From contig NZ_CP136562.1 in NCBI RefSeq assembly GCF_018215265.2, positions 1,426,001 through 1,490,000 of the forward strand: a stretch of 64,000 nt of DNA, written 5' to 3'. The notes beneath the pieces are model-generated. The model was not told where the DNA came from, ran no database searches, and was given only the letters and a program-made list of their open reading frames with translations. Positions within the stretch are counted from its first letter, which is position 1. Every line of letters starts with the position of its first letter. The position numbers and the translations under genes were made by a program. The DNA comes from Paenarthrobacter sp. GOM3 (GTDB taxonomy: Bacteria > Actinomycetota > Actinomycetes > Actinomycetales > Micrococcaceae). Below, piece by piece: positions 46,966 through 58,969 of this stretch.

Positions 46966-48662
46966 GTTCCAAGAGGCCCCCCGCGCCGCCTCCACCCATT
47001 CCGGGTTTCAAGTACATCAGCCTGCTTGGCTCCGGTGGCTTCTCGGATGTTTACCTTTACGAGCAGGATAGGCCGCGCCGAAAAGTTGCCGTGAAGGTGC
47101 TGTTGTCGGACCTGAAGACCGAAGGGGCCCGCCGCCGCTTCGAGTCGGAGGCGAACCTGATGGCGCAGTTGTCGTCACATCCGTACATTGTGACGATCTT
47201 CGAGGCCGAGATCACCGAAAACGGGCACTCCTACCTCGCCATGGAGTACTGCTCCAGGCCAAGCCTGGACGTCCGCTACCGCCGTCAGCGCTTCAGCGTG
47301 GACGAGGTCCTTGCCGTCGGCATCCAGGTGGCGTCCGCCGTCGAGACAGCGCACCGCGCAGGCATCGTGCACCGCGACATCAAGCCAGCCAACATCCTGG
47401 TCACCGATTACAACCGGCCGGCGCTGACGGACTTCGGCATCTCCGGCACCATCGGCGCCGACACCGAAGACGACGCCGGCATGTCCATTCCGTGGTCGCC
47501 GCCGGAGCAGTTCCGCGGTGGCGCCGTGGAAGGTGTCCCGGTGGACATCTGGGCTTTGGGCGCCACCCTCTACACGTTGCTGGCTGGCCGTTCGCCTTTC
47601 GTCCTCCCGGGGCAGGACAACTCGCAGCGTGAACTGATTTCGCGGATCACCAACTCGGCCCTTCCGCGCCTGGGCCGTGCCGACGTCCCCGAATCGCTCG
47701 AGTTGGTGTTGGCTACGGCCATGGCGAAGTCCCCCGAATCGCGGTACTCCTCGGCGCATGCCTTCGCCCTCGCGCTGCAACGGATCCAGACCGAACTCAA
47801 CCTCTCCGTCACGCCCTTCGAAGTGCTCGAAGAACCGGGCCACGGCGAGGAGCACCCGGACGACGACTTCGAGGAGACCCGGGTCCGGAGCATCGCCTCC
47901 ATCGATCCCGACGCTTCGGGAACCGCCACGACGGGATCGGCCCCAACGTTCCCGGCCCGCACCTTTCCGTCCACGGTTCCGGGCACCAGCCCGCAACCTG
48001 TGCAGCCCAAGAACCCGCCGCAGACGCCTGCCCAGTTCCAGGCACCCCCGCAATTCCGGGTGCCGGACCACGCGGCCAACCGTGCCCCGGCCGAGCCGGA
48101 CACCGCCGAGTCGACGGTCCTCCGCGGCTGGCAGCCTTCCGGCAAACACGACGACGTCGACGCCACGGTCAGCCGCTCCGGCGCGCCATCGGGTGCCTCA
48201 CCGGTTGAGCCCCAGCCGGCCGATCACGGCAAGCGCAACCTCTGGTTGGCGGCAACCGGCGCCGCTGTCCTGGTGGTGGCCATCGTGGTGGGCGTGGTCC
48301 TGGGGGCTAATGCCCAGCCCAAGGCAGCTCCCACTGAGACCAGCAGCAAGCCGCCCGTGGACGCACTGGGTGACGGCGGCGTACCTGAAGTGACGGGTTT
48401 GCACGCTGAGAAGCAGTCCGGTGGTGGGGGACCCGCACTCATTATTTTCCGGTGGGATTACGTCGAGTTGAAGCCCGGGGACACTTTCAAATGGCGGACC
48501 AAGTCGGCCAAGTCCGATGGTCCCTACGAGTCGACTCTCGCCAGCAATGCGGTGGTGTCGGGTACAACGCCACCACCGGTATGTATTCAGGTCATCCTTG
48601 TCAGGGCTGACGGATCAGCATCACCTGGAGGACCCGATTCCATCGCTTGCCTGGACAAGTAG
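46962..48662 (+). CDS. transmembrane Ser/Thr protein kinase with FN3-like ectodomain
   Basis: This 566-residue kinase starts at TTG 46962 (GAGGAGA ribosome site; TTGA overlap with the previous stop). The kinase domain is complete: glycine loop LLGSGGFSDVY (about 21-31), K45, E63, catalytic HRDIKPAN with D139, DFG with D157, and SPPE. After a Pro-rich, acidic linker comes one membrane span (NLWLAATGAAVLVVAIVVGVV, about 427-447). The ~90-residue external domain reads like a single FN3 module (PEVTGLHA..., IIFRWDYVELKPGDTFKWR) with two Cys, not PASTA repeats. This matches the Pkb2-type kinase of bifidobacterial PFNA clusters. Confidence 0.9.
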
Positions 48663-48707
48663 ACGGCTTATGCAACAAAATCACTGCCCACTGAGGAGGC
48701 ACAGATC

Positions 48708-49412
48708 ATGGGGGATCTAGCAATAGATTTCTGTGGCGAATGGTACGAACCATCCGACGAGGACGTGTTCGACATCGGCCGCGAAGGCGACCTTGAGGTC
48801 GATGACAACCCGTACCTGCACCGGCGCTTCCTGCAGATTGCCCGTTACGACGGAATCTGGTGGCTCAGCAACGTGGGCAGCATGCTGTCCGCCACCATCG
48901 CGGACGGTTCCGGCGGCATGCAGGCCTGGCTGGCTCCAGGGGCTCGGATTCCGTTGGTGTTCAGCCACACCAACGTGATTTTCACGGCCGGTCCCACCAC
49001 TTACGAGTTTGCAGTGCATTTGAAGACCCCGTCCTTCCGCCATGAGGCACGCGAAGAGGATCAGGCGGGCGACACCACCATCGGGCCCGTCGTTTTCACC
49101 GATTCGCAGAAGGCACTCATCGTTGCGCTGGCCGAGCCCATGCTTCGGCGTGACGGCACGGGTTTCAGCGCCATTCCCTCATCCGCGGAGGCCGCTAAAC
49201 GGCTGGGGTGGGCACTGACCCGTTTCAACCGCAAGCTGGACAACGTGTGCGACAAACTGGACCGCGTAGGCGTGGTTGGCCTGCGCGGGGGAGCCGGGAA
49301 ACTCGCCACCAACCGCAGGGCCCGGCTCGTTGAGCACGCCGTGACCTCGCACCTGGTGACGGCAGCTGACCTGCACCTACTTGAAACCATGACTGGAGCC
49401 GACGAAGCATGA
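48708..49412 (+). CDS. degenerate FHA domain fused to helix-turn-helix-like domain
   Basis: This 234-residue soluble protein has strong GAGGAGG ribosome site spacing before ATG 48708. Residues about 18-108 resemble an FHA fold (FDIGREGDLEVDDNPYLHRRFLQI, WWLSNVGSM), keeping Gly-Arg, His and Asn but with Leu where Ser usually precedes the His region. The C-terminal half (FTDSQKALIVALAEPML onward) has an HTH-like arrangement (SSAEAAKRLGWALTRFNRKLD). It may convert kinase state into transcription control or act as a cytoplasmic adaptor. It overlaps the FtsK-type gene by 4 nt. Confidence 0.7.
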   Translation: MGDLAIDFCGEWYEPSDEDVFDIGREGDLEVDDNPYLHRRFLQIARYDGIWWLSNVGSMLSATIADGSGGMQAWLAPGARIPLVFSHTNVIFTAGPTTYEFAVHLKTPSFRHEAREEDQAGDTTIGPVVFTDSQKALIVALAEPMLRRDGTGFSAIPSSAEAAKRLGWALTRFNRKLDNVCDKLDRVGVVGLRGGAGKLATNRRARLVEHAVTSHLVTAADLHLLETMTGADEA

Positions 49413-52400
49413 AGTTCCGCCTGACCCTGCGGCGCGATCCGGCGGAAGCCAAGGACCTCGCCGTCACAGTTGATGGCCGCGCCACCGTCGCGGACATTGC
49501 CACCGAGCTGTGGGCTGCGGACCCAGCGCGCAAGGGGACCGAACCGCCGTCGAACCTGTCCATCAGCGTCGACGAAGCGTTCGTTGGCGGCGGACTTTCC
49601 GGGCATGTCCTCCGGCCAACCGACAACCTGCTGGAGTCGGGGCTACGGCCCGGATCCAAGGTCTCCCTTGCGCAGGTGAGCGAGCAGTTCGCCTCGAACG
49701 GCCACGCCGACGGCCACAACAGGGGACCGGCGGCGGCGACGTTGCGCGTCATGTCAGGGCCCGACGTCGGCCGCGAATTTTCGCTGCCTTTCGGTACCAG
49801 CTACATCGGCCGGGACCGGGACGTGGACATCCGCCTCTCCGATCCGCTCACCTCGAAGCGCCATGCGCGGGTCACAGTGAGTGAAACCGTCGAGATCGTT
49901 GACACGAACTCAGCCAACGGCCTGCTGATGGACGGGCTGCCCGTCACCCGGGCCACCCTTGGTTCCTCCGATACAGTGACGCTGGGTGACACCACCGTGG
50001 GCGTGGTTGCCTTATCGCGGAACCACAGTGGTGGACCGTCCTCGCCGCTGGTGGACTTCAACCGCTCGCCACGGGTGCTGCCCAGGTTCGAGTCACCCAA
50101 GCGGGTGCCGCCGGCCGGGCCGAAGCGTCCCGAGCACCAGCCGTTCCCGTACATCATGCTGGTGGCGCCGCTGCTGATGGGCGGCGTGCTTTTCGCCGTC
50201 ACCCAAAACCTGCTCTCGGTGCTGTTCATGGCCATGATGCCGCTCTTCATCGTCGGCCACTACGTCGACCACAAGATGCAAAGCAAGCGCCAGGCCAAGG
50301 AAGGCCACAAACAGTTCAAGGCGGCCATGCTGGCCTTCCGCGAGGACATCGACCGGCAGCAAAACATTGAGCGGGCCGTCCGGCTGCAGGAAACGCCGTC
50401 CGTCAGCGACACCGTGGACGCGATCTATAAGCTGGGCCCGCTCCTGTGGACCAACCGGCCCGAACACCAGCACTTCCTGGGCGTACGGTTCGGGCTGGGC
50501 TCGGCGCCGTCCCGTATCCAATTTGAGGAACCCGGCGCGAACGAAACCGAACCCCAGTACATGCGGGAAATCCAGGAGTGCCTGCGGCAGGTCCGCGTTA
50601 TTGAGGGCGTCCCGATCGTTTCGCAGCTGCGCACTTCCGGGTCCTTCGGCGTAGCGGGGGATCGCAGTGTGGTGGATGACGTCGCACGCGGCGTGGTGCT
50701 TCAACTGGTAGGCCTGCACTCCCCGGCGGAGGTGGTTGTGGCGGCGCTGACCTCGGCCCGTTCACGGGCACGCTGGGACTGGTTGCAGTGGCTCCCGCAC
50801 GTAGGCTCGGGCCACAGCCCCCTCTCAGGGGACCATCTGGCGGCCGGCCCCGGGGCAGGCGCCGCACTGTTGTCCCGTCTGGAGAACCTCGTTGAGGAAC
50901 GCGAGTCCATGGCCAAGGAACCGGGTCCGCAACTGCGTCCCGGCCTTAAGGACGAACACGAAGAGCTCCCTGGTCCCGTTGTTCCGGCGGTCCTGGTGGT
51001 GGTCGAGGACGATGCCCCCGTGGACCGCGGACGCCTCACCCGGCTGGTGGAACGGGGCCCCGACTATGGCGTCCACGTCATGTGGGTTGCCGCGAATGTC
51101 CAGTCCCTGCCGGCGGCCTGCCGCGATTTCCTTTCCGTTGACGGCGACCACGGCACCACCACGGGCCAGGTCCGCCTGGGACGCCACACGTATCCGGTCA
51201 GTTGCGAAAGCGTCGATGCGGAGCTCGCGACGCAACTTGCGCGCATGATGTCACCACTGGTGGACGTCGGAAACCCGCTCGACGACGACTCCGACCTCCC
51301 ACGTGCCGTCTCCTACGCGACGTTGATCGGCAAGGAGTTGATGGACAACCCGCAGGCCGTTGCCGAGCGCTGGCAGGAGAACAACTCTGTCCACGCCACC
51401 GCCGTGCCGAACCGCAAAGACAACGGCAGCCTTCGCGCGCTGGTGGGTTCCAAGGGCGTGGAGCCGTTCTACCTGGACCTCAAGAACGAGGGACCACACG
51501 CCCTGGTAGGTGGAACCACCGGTGCGGGCAAGTCCGAGTTCCTGCAGTCCTGGGTCATGGGCATGGCCGCCGCCTACAGCCCGGACCGTGTCAGTTTCCT
51601 GTTCGTTGACTACAAGGGCGGCGCGGCGTTTGCGGACTGCCTGCACCTGCCGCACACCGTAGGCCTGGTCACCGACCTTTCGCCGCACCTGGTCCGACGG
51701 GCGCTGACCTCGCTGCGCGCTGAGCTGCACTACCGCGAACGCCTCCTGAACCGGAAGAAGGCCAAGGATTTGCTGGCGCTGCAACGCGAAGCAGACCCCG
51801 AAGCGCCGCCGTACCTCATCATCATCGTGGACGAATTCGCGGCCCTCGCCACCGAAGTTCCAGAATTCGTCGACGGCGTGGTGGACGTCGCCGCGCGTGG
51901 CCGCTCCCTGGGCCTGCACCTGATCCTCGCCACCCAGCGGCCCGCCGGCGTCATCAAGGACAACCTGCGCGCCAACACCAATCTCCGCGTTGCGTTGCGC
52001 ATGGCCGACGAAGTGGACGCCGTGGACATCCTGGGCGTGCCCACCGCCGCCTACTTTGATCCTTCGATTCCCGGCCGTGGTGCCGCGAAGACCGGCCCGG
52101 GACGCATCCAGGGTTTCCAGACCGGCTACGCCGGTGGTTGGACCACGGAGAAGCCGCAGCGTCCCCGCATCGACATTGTGGAGATGGCGTTCGGGTCCGG
52201 GCCCGCATGGGAACCGCCGTTGGACCAGCACGGAGAGGAAGAACCTGCCGGCCCCAACGACATTGCCAGGATGACCGGAAACATCATCCGCGCAGCTGAC
52301 GTGTTGTCGATCCAGCCTCCCAGGAAGCCGTGGCTCAACGAACTCGCTACCACCTACGACTTTTCCAAGCTCCCGAACCCGCGAAGCGATGAGCGGCTCC

Positions 52401-53863
52401 TGCTGGGAGTCGCCGACGACCCCGCCCACCAGGACCAGCCCACCGTTTTCTACGAGCCGGACAAGGACGGCAACATGGCCGTCTACGGCACGGGCGGATC
52501 CGGTAAGTCGGCAGCTTTGCGCAGCATCGCCATCGCCGCGGCTGTCACACCCCGTGGCGGACCCGTGCACGTTTACGGAATCGACTGTGGTTCAAACGGC
52601 CTGAAGATGCTCGACGGTCTTCCACACGTGGGCGAGATCATCAACGGCGACGACGTGGAAAGAGTTGGCCGGCTGCTCCGATGGCTCAAGGAAGTCGCTG
52701 ACGATCGGGCAGCCCGGTTCGCGGAGGTCCGTGCCTCAACAATCGTCGAGTACCGGGAGCTGGCCAACAAGCCGGACGAGAAGCGCATCTTCATTCTGGT
52801 GGACGGTATGTCTTCCTTCCGGGAAGGGTACGAATACAGCAAACTGTCCACTCTCTGGGACATCTTCCTGACCCTGGCCACAGACGGCCGTCCGCTGGGC
52901 ATCCACCTGGTCGTGAGCGGTGACCGCACCAACTCCGTCCCGGCGTCGCTCCTTGCTTCCATCCAGAAGCGGTTGGTCCTTCGCCTCAGCTCCGAAGACG
53001 ACTACATGACCCTTGACGTACCCAAGGACGTCCTCAACGCAGCTTCGCCTCCCGGGCGTGGACTGCTGGACGGACTCGAGGTCCAGCTCGCTGTTCTCGG
53101 CGGCAACTCGAACCTTGCCCTGCAGGCGAGGGAAGTGGCCAAGCTCAGCCAGGCAATGATCCGACAGGGCCTCGAGCAGGCGCCCCAGATCCAGCGACTC
53201 CCCGAACTGGTGGACCTGGACATCCTGCCCGGCGGCGCTCCGGACAACCCGGTCATCGGCGTCGACGACGAGACCCTCGGCCCCGCCGCCATTGCGGCCA
53301 AGGGTTCCCTCCTGCTTGCGGGACCCCCGGGTGCTGGGCGAACGGTGGCACTGGTCACCCTGGCGTATGCGCTGCGTCGCTCCAATCCCCGGACGGACCT
53401 CATCTACATTGGTTCGCGGCGCTCGGCGGTTGCGGACCTGAACATTTGGAGCCGGTCCCTGGTGGGACCGGACGAGGTGTCGGATGTGGTCGACGATCTT
53501 ATCGACAAGGCATCGGATAATCCGGGCACCATGGCCATATTCATCGAGGGACTGACAGAGTTCACCGATACTCTGGCCGAGTCCGGCGTCGGCCGGCTGG
53601 TCACGGCAGCGATCAAGGCCGACCAATGGGTGGTGGGAGAGTCCGAAACGTCCACCTGGTCGCAGGCCTGGTCCCTCGCCCAGCCGTTCAAGTCCGGGCG
53701 TCGCGGGCTGCTGCTGAACCCGGGAGATGTGGAGGGCGATTCCTTGCTCAACACCTCGCTTGGCCGTGTCAGCCCGGACTTCATTCCGGGCCGCGGGTAC
53801 ATCGTGGGCCGCGGAAAAGTACGCAAGCTCCAGATCGCCATGCCACCCGAGAACCGGGGCTAG
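49409..53863 (+). CDS. FHA-FtsK/SpoIIIE ATPase of the EccC/EssC (type VII secretion) type
   Basis: This 1484-residue membrane motor has a ubiquitin-like N-terminal region (1-90), an FHA domain (G134-R135, SKRHARV, NSANG), and two membrane spans (about 247-285). Three FtsK/SpoIIIE ATPase domains follow. Domain 1 is complete (Walker A GGTTGAGKS with K708; Walker B D808-E809). Domain 2 has Walker A K1033 but D1132 is followed by Gly. Domain 3 has GPPGAGRT with R1311 in place of Lys, and FIEGL. A single active first ATPase with degenerate later ones is the pattern described for EccC. One FHA plus three ATPases resembles EssC of type VIIb systems. No EccB/D/E or WXG gene lies alongside; the only WXG-like gene is at 15.4 kb. 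Confidence 0.88.
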   Translation: MKFRLTLRRDPAEAKDLAVTVDGRATVADIATELWAADPARKGTEPPSNLSISVDEAFVGGGLSGHVLRPTDNLLESGLRPGSKVSLAQVSEQFASNGHADGHNRGPAAATLRVMSGPDVGREFSLPFGTSYIGRDRDVDIRLSDPLTSKRHARVTVSETVEIVDTNSANGLLMDGLPVTRATLGSSDTVTLGDTTVGVVALSRNHSGGPSSPLVDFNRSPRVLPRFESPKRVPPAGPKRPEHQPFPYIMLVAPLLMGGVLFAVTQNLLSVLFMAMMPLFIVGHYVDHKMQSKRQAKEGHKQFKAAMLAFREDIDRQQNIERAVRLQETPSVSDTVDAIYKLGPLLWTNRPEHQHFLGVRFGLGSAPSRIQFEEPGANETEPQYMREIQECLRQVRVIEGVPIVSQLRTSGSFGVAGDRSVVDDVARGVVLQLVGLHSPAEVVVAALTSARSRARWDWLQWLPHVGSGHSPLSGDHLAAGPGAGAALLSRLENLVEERESMAKEPGPQLRPGLKDEHEELPGPVVPAVLVVVEDDAPVDRGRLTRLVERGPDYGVHVMWVAANVQSLPAACRDFLSVDGDHGTTTGQVRLGRHTYPVSCESVDAELATQLARMMSPLVDVGNPLDDDSDLPRAVSYATLIGKELMDNPQAVAERWQENNSVHATAVPNRKDNGSLRALVGSKGVEPFYLDLKNEGPHALVGGTTGAGKSEFLQSWVMGMAAAYSPDRVSFLFVDYKGGAAFADCLHLPHTVGLVTDLSPHLVRRALTSLRAELHYRERLLNRKKAKDLLALQREADPEAPPYLIIIVDEFAALATEVPEFVDGVVDVAARGRSLGLHLILATQRPAGVIKDNLRANTNLRVALRMADEVDAVDILGVPTAAYFDPSIPGRGAAKTGPGRIQGFQTGYAGGWTTEKPQRPRIDIVEMAFGSGPAWEPPLDQHGEEEPAGPNDIARMTGNIIRAADVLSIQPPRKPWLNELATTYDFSKLPNPRSDERLLLGVADDPAHQDQPTVFYEPDKDGNMAVYGTGGSGKSAALRSIAIAAAVTPRGGPVHVYGIDCGSNGLKMLDGLPHVGEIINGDDVERVGRLLRWLKEVADDRAARFAEVRASTIVEYRELANKPDEKRIFILVDGMSSFREGYEYSKLSTLWDIFLTLATDGRPLGIHLVVSGDRTNSVPASLLASIQKRLVLRLSSEDDYMTLDVPKDVLNAASPPGRGLLDGLEVQLAVLGGNSNLALQAREVAKLSQAMIRQGLEQAPQIQRLPELVDLDILPGGAPDNPVIGVDDETLGPAAIAAKGSLLLAGPPGAGRTVALVTLAYALRRSNPRTDLIYIGSRRSAVADLNIWSRSLVGPDEVSDVVDDLIDKASDNPGTMAIFIEGLTEFTDTLAESGVGRLVTAAIKADQWVVGESETSTWSQAWSLAQPFKSGRRGLLLNPGDVEGDSLLNTSLGRVSPDFIPGRGYIVGRGKVRKLQIAMPPENRG

Positions 53864-53952
53864 GATTTGCCGACGCGCAGGGGAATGTAGGAGGATTTCT
53901 CGAAACACCCCCAATTTCGGGGCGCCCCAACGCCCCAGCTGAGGTTACTTTC

Positions 53953-54558
53953 ATGAGACACTCCGTTGTCCCTGCCGTCTTCCTGGCCGCTGGCTTGCTG
54001 CTGGCACCGGCCGCCGCTGCCCAGGCTGTCCCCTGTGGAGGGAAGCTGACCTGCGCTCCCACCGGGGGAGTGGAAGGCCCGACGCCGACCCAACCGGGGC
54101 TGGCTCCGGAACTGGACCAGAAGCCCGCGCCCAAGCCGGAACCGACCCGTGCACGCGAGACCCAGCCCGCGCCGCCACCGGTTGCGCCCGCCCCTCCCGT
54201 GCAGGTTCCCCAGCAGCCGCGGGTGACGCAGTTCGTTACCGTGGCACCCCAGGTGGCCAACCCGGTACAAAGCACGCCGGAACCAACTCAGGCCCCTGAA
54301 ACCACGGCGGCGTCAGCAACGCCGTCGGCAACTCCCTCAGCGAGCCCCAGCACCGCAAGCCCGAGTCCCTCCAAGTCCTCCAACTGGAACACGCCCGTGG
54401 ACAAGGGCCATGCGACGCAGGCCGCAGTGTTGGCATCGAACTCCTTCACCGGGCCCAACCTGATGGGCCTGTTCGGCATCTTGGGTGGCGTGCTGCTGGT
54501 GGGCTTGGGCGGATTGGGATTCGCCCTCTGGAGCAAGAACCGGCTCTCCTCCCACTAG
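53953..54558 (+). CDS. secreted Pro/Thr/Ser-rich membrane-anchored protein
   Basis: This 201-residue protein has a Sec signal peptide (MRHSVVPAVFLAAGLLLAPA, cut probably after AQA). A disordered Pro/Thr/Ser/Ala-rich region with two Cys near its start follows, then a C-terminal membrane span (LFGILGGVLLVGLGGLGFALW) and a basic tail (SKNRLSSH). There is no LPXTG before the span, so it is anchored by the helix itself. ATG 53953 is chosen for the signal peptide. It follows the EccC-like gene by 89 nt and may be a client or an external component of the system. Confidence 0.75.
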   Translation: MRHSVVPAVFLAAGLLLAPAAAAQAVPCGGKLTCAPTGGVEGPTPTQPGLAPELDQKPAPKPEPTRARETQPAPPPVAPAPPVQVPQQPRVTQFVTVAPQVANPVQSTPEPTQAPETTAASATPSATPSASPSTASPSPSKSSNWNTPVDKGHATQAAVLASNSFTGPNLMGLFGILGGVLLVGLGGLGFALWSKNRLSSH

Positions 54559-57734
<3,176 letters not shown>

Positions 57735-57744
57735 CCACCGCCCT

Positions 57745-58953
57745 GTGATCACCACTCTCGCCATCGCCAACTACCGTTCCATCCGGGACCTTGCCATGGA
57801 GTTGCATGGCCTGGATGTCGTGACTGGAGCCAACGGCAGCGGCAAGTCCTCGCTGTACCGTGCCTTGCGGCTGTTGGCCGAATGCGCCGGCGGGGATTCC
57901 GGAAACGTGGTGGGTTCCCTGGCCAGGGACGGCGGTTTGTCGTCCACGTTGTGGGCCGGGCCGGAGTCCATCAGCGAGGCCATGCGGCGCGGCGAAGTTC
58001 CCGTCCAGGGAACGGTCCGCCGGGAATCCGTGAACCTGAAACTGGGCTACTCCGGTGATGACTTCGGATATTTGGTGGACCTCGGCATGCCGGTTGCCAG
58101 CGGCTCCGGTTTTGATGAAGCCACTGGCAGGCCCCGGCCCTCGGCCTTCAGCCTGGACCCCGAGATCAAAAGGGAGCAGATCTTTTCGGGACCCGTGGCA
58201 CGGCCGGGTTCGCTGTTGGTTGATCGCAAGGGAAGCCTCGCCAAACTGCGGGAACCCGGCGGGGAATGGACCGAGCTTTCACGGCGGCTCGATACCTTCC
58301 AGAGCATGCTGACAGAAGTCTCGGACCAGGACCGGGCCCCGGAAGTGTTGCGTGTCCGGGACTCGGTTCGATCCTGGCGGTTTTACGACCATTTCCGCAC
58401 CGACGCAGATGCTCCGGCCCGACAAGCCCAGATCGGCACCAGGACCCCCGTGTTGCACCATAGTGGACGGGACCTGGCGGCCGCTCTCCAAACGCTGCGG
58501 GAGGTGGGCTTCGAGCGGCAGTTGGATGCCGCCGTCGACCACGCCTTTCCCGGAAGCCGGCTGGAGATCGCCGTCAACGACGGCAGGTTCAGCGTGGAGC
58601 TTCGCCAACCCGGGATGCTGAGGCCCATGAAAGCCGCCGAACTTTCAGACGGTACGTTGCGCTTCCTGTTGCTCACGGCAGCGCTCCTGACGCCGAGGCC
58701 GCCGGAATTGATGGTCCTGAACGAACCGGAGACCAGCCTCCACGTAGACCTGATGCCGGCACTGGCTGGATTGATTGTCCAAGCCAGTGCCAGCAGCCAG
58801 ATGATCGTCGTGACCCATTCCGAGGCACTGCTCAAGGCGCTTCGCGACAGCGGCGCTGCGCACGAGCATGAGCTGTATAAAGACTTGGGCGAAACCAGGA
58901 TCAAGGGTTTGGGTTCCCTGGAGGGTCCGTTGTGGAGCTGGCCCAAGCGCTAA
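57745..58953 (+). CDS. AAA ATPase of the ABC/SMC-like predicted ATPase group
   Basis: This 402-residue protein has an N-terminal RecF-like start (MITTLAIANYRSIRDL) and Walker A GANGSGKSS (K34). A signature-like ELSDGTLRFLLL and Walker B LMVLNEPETSLH complete the site, with a switch His in VVTHSE. It matches the OLD/DUF2813-like group of stand-alone ATPases (COG4637 type). There is no attached nuclease (TOPRIM) domain, so it is not a complete OLD nuclease. Some members belong to defence pairs, but the partner here would be the core gene upstream, so a housekeeping role is at least as likely. The start is GTG 57745. Confidence 0.82.
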   Translation: MITTLAIANYRSIRDLAMELHGLDVVTGANGSGKSSLYRALRLLAECAGGDSGNVVGSLARDGGLSSTLWAGPESISEAMRRGEVPVQGTVRRESVNLKLGYSGDDFGYLVDLGMPVASGSGFDEATGRPRPSAFSLDPEIKREQIFSGPVARPGSLLVDRKGSLAKLREPGGEWTELSRRLDTFQSMLTEVSDQDRAPEVLRVRDSVRSWRFYDHFRTDADAPARQAQIGTRTPVLHHSGRDLAAALQTLREVGFERQLDAAVDHAFPGSRLEIAVNDGRFSVELRQPGMLRPMKAAELSDGTLRFLLLTAALLTPRPPELMVLNEPETSLHVDLMPALAGLIVQASASSQMIVVTHSEALLKALRDSGAAHEHELYKDLGETRIKGLGSLEGPLWSWPKR

Positions 58954-58969
58954 GGTGCCCCTGCCCGCT

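Noticed and set aside
57745..58953. Stand-alone ATPase considered as part of a phage-defence pair
   Set aside because: No UvrD-like helicase, nuclease or toxin gene is adjacent. Its neighbours are the ligase, phosphatase and monooxygenase.
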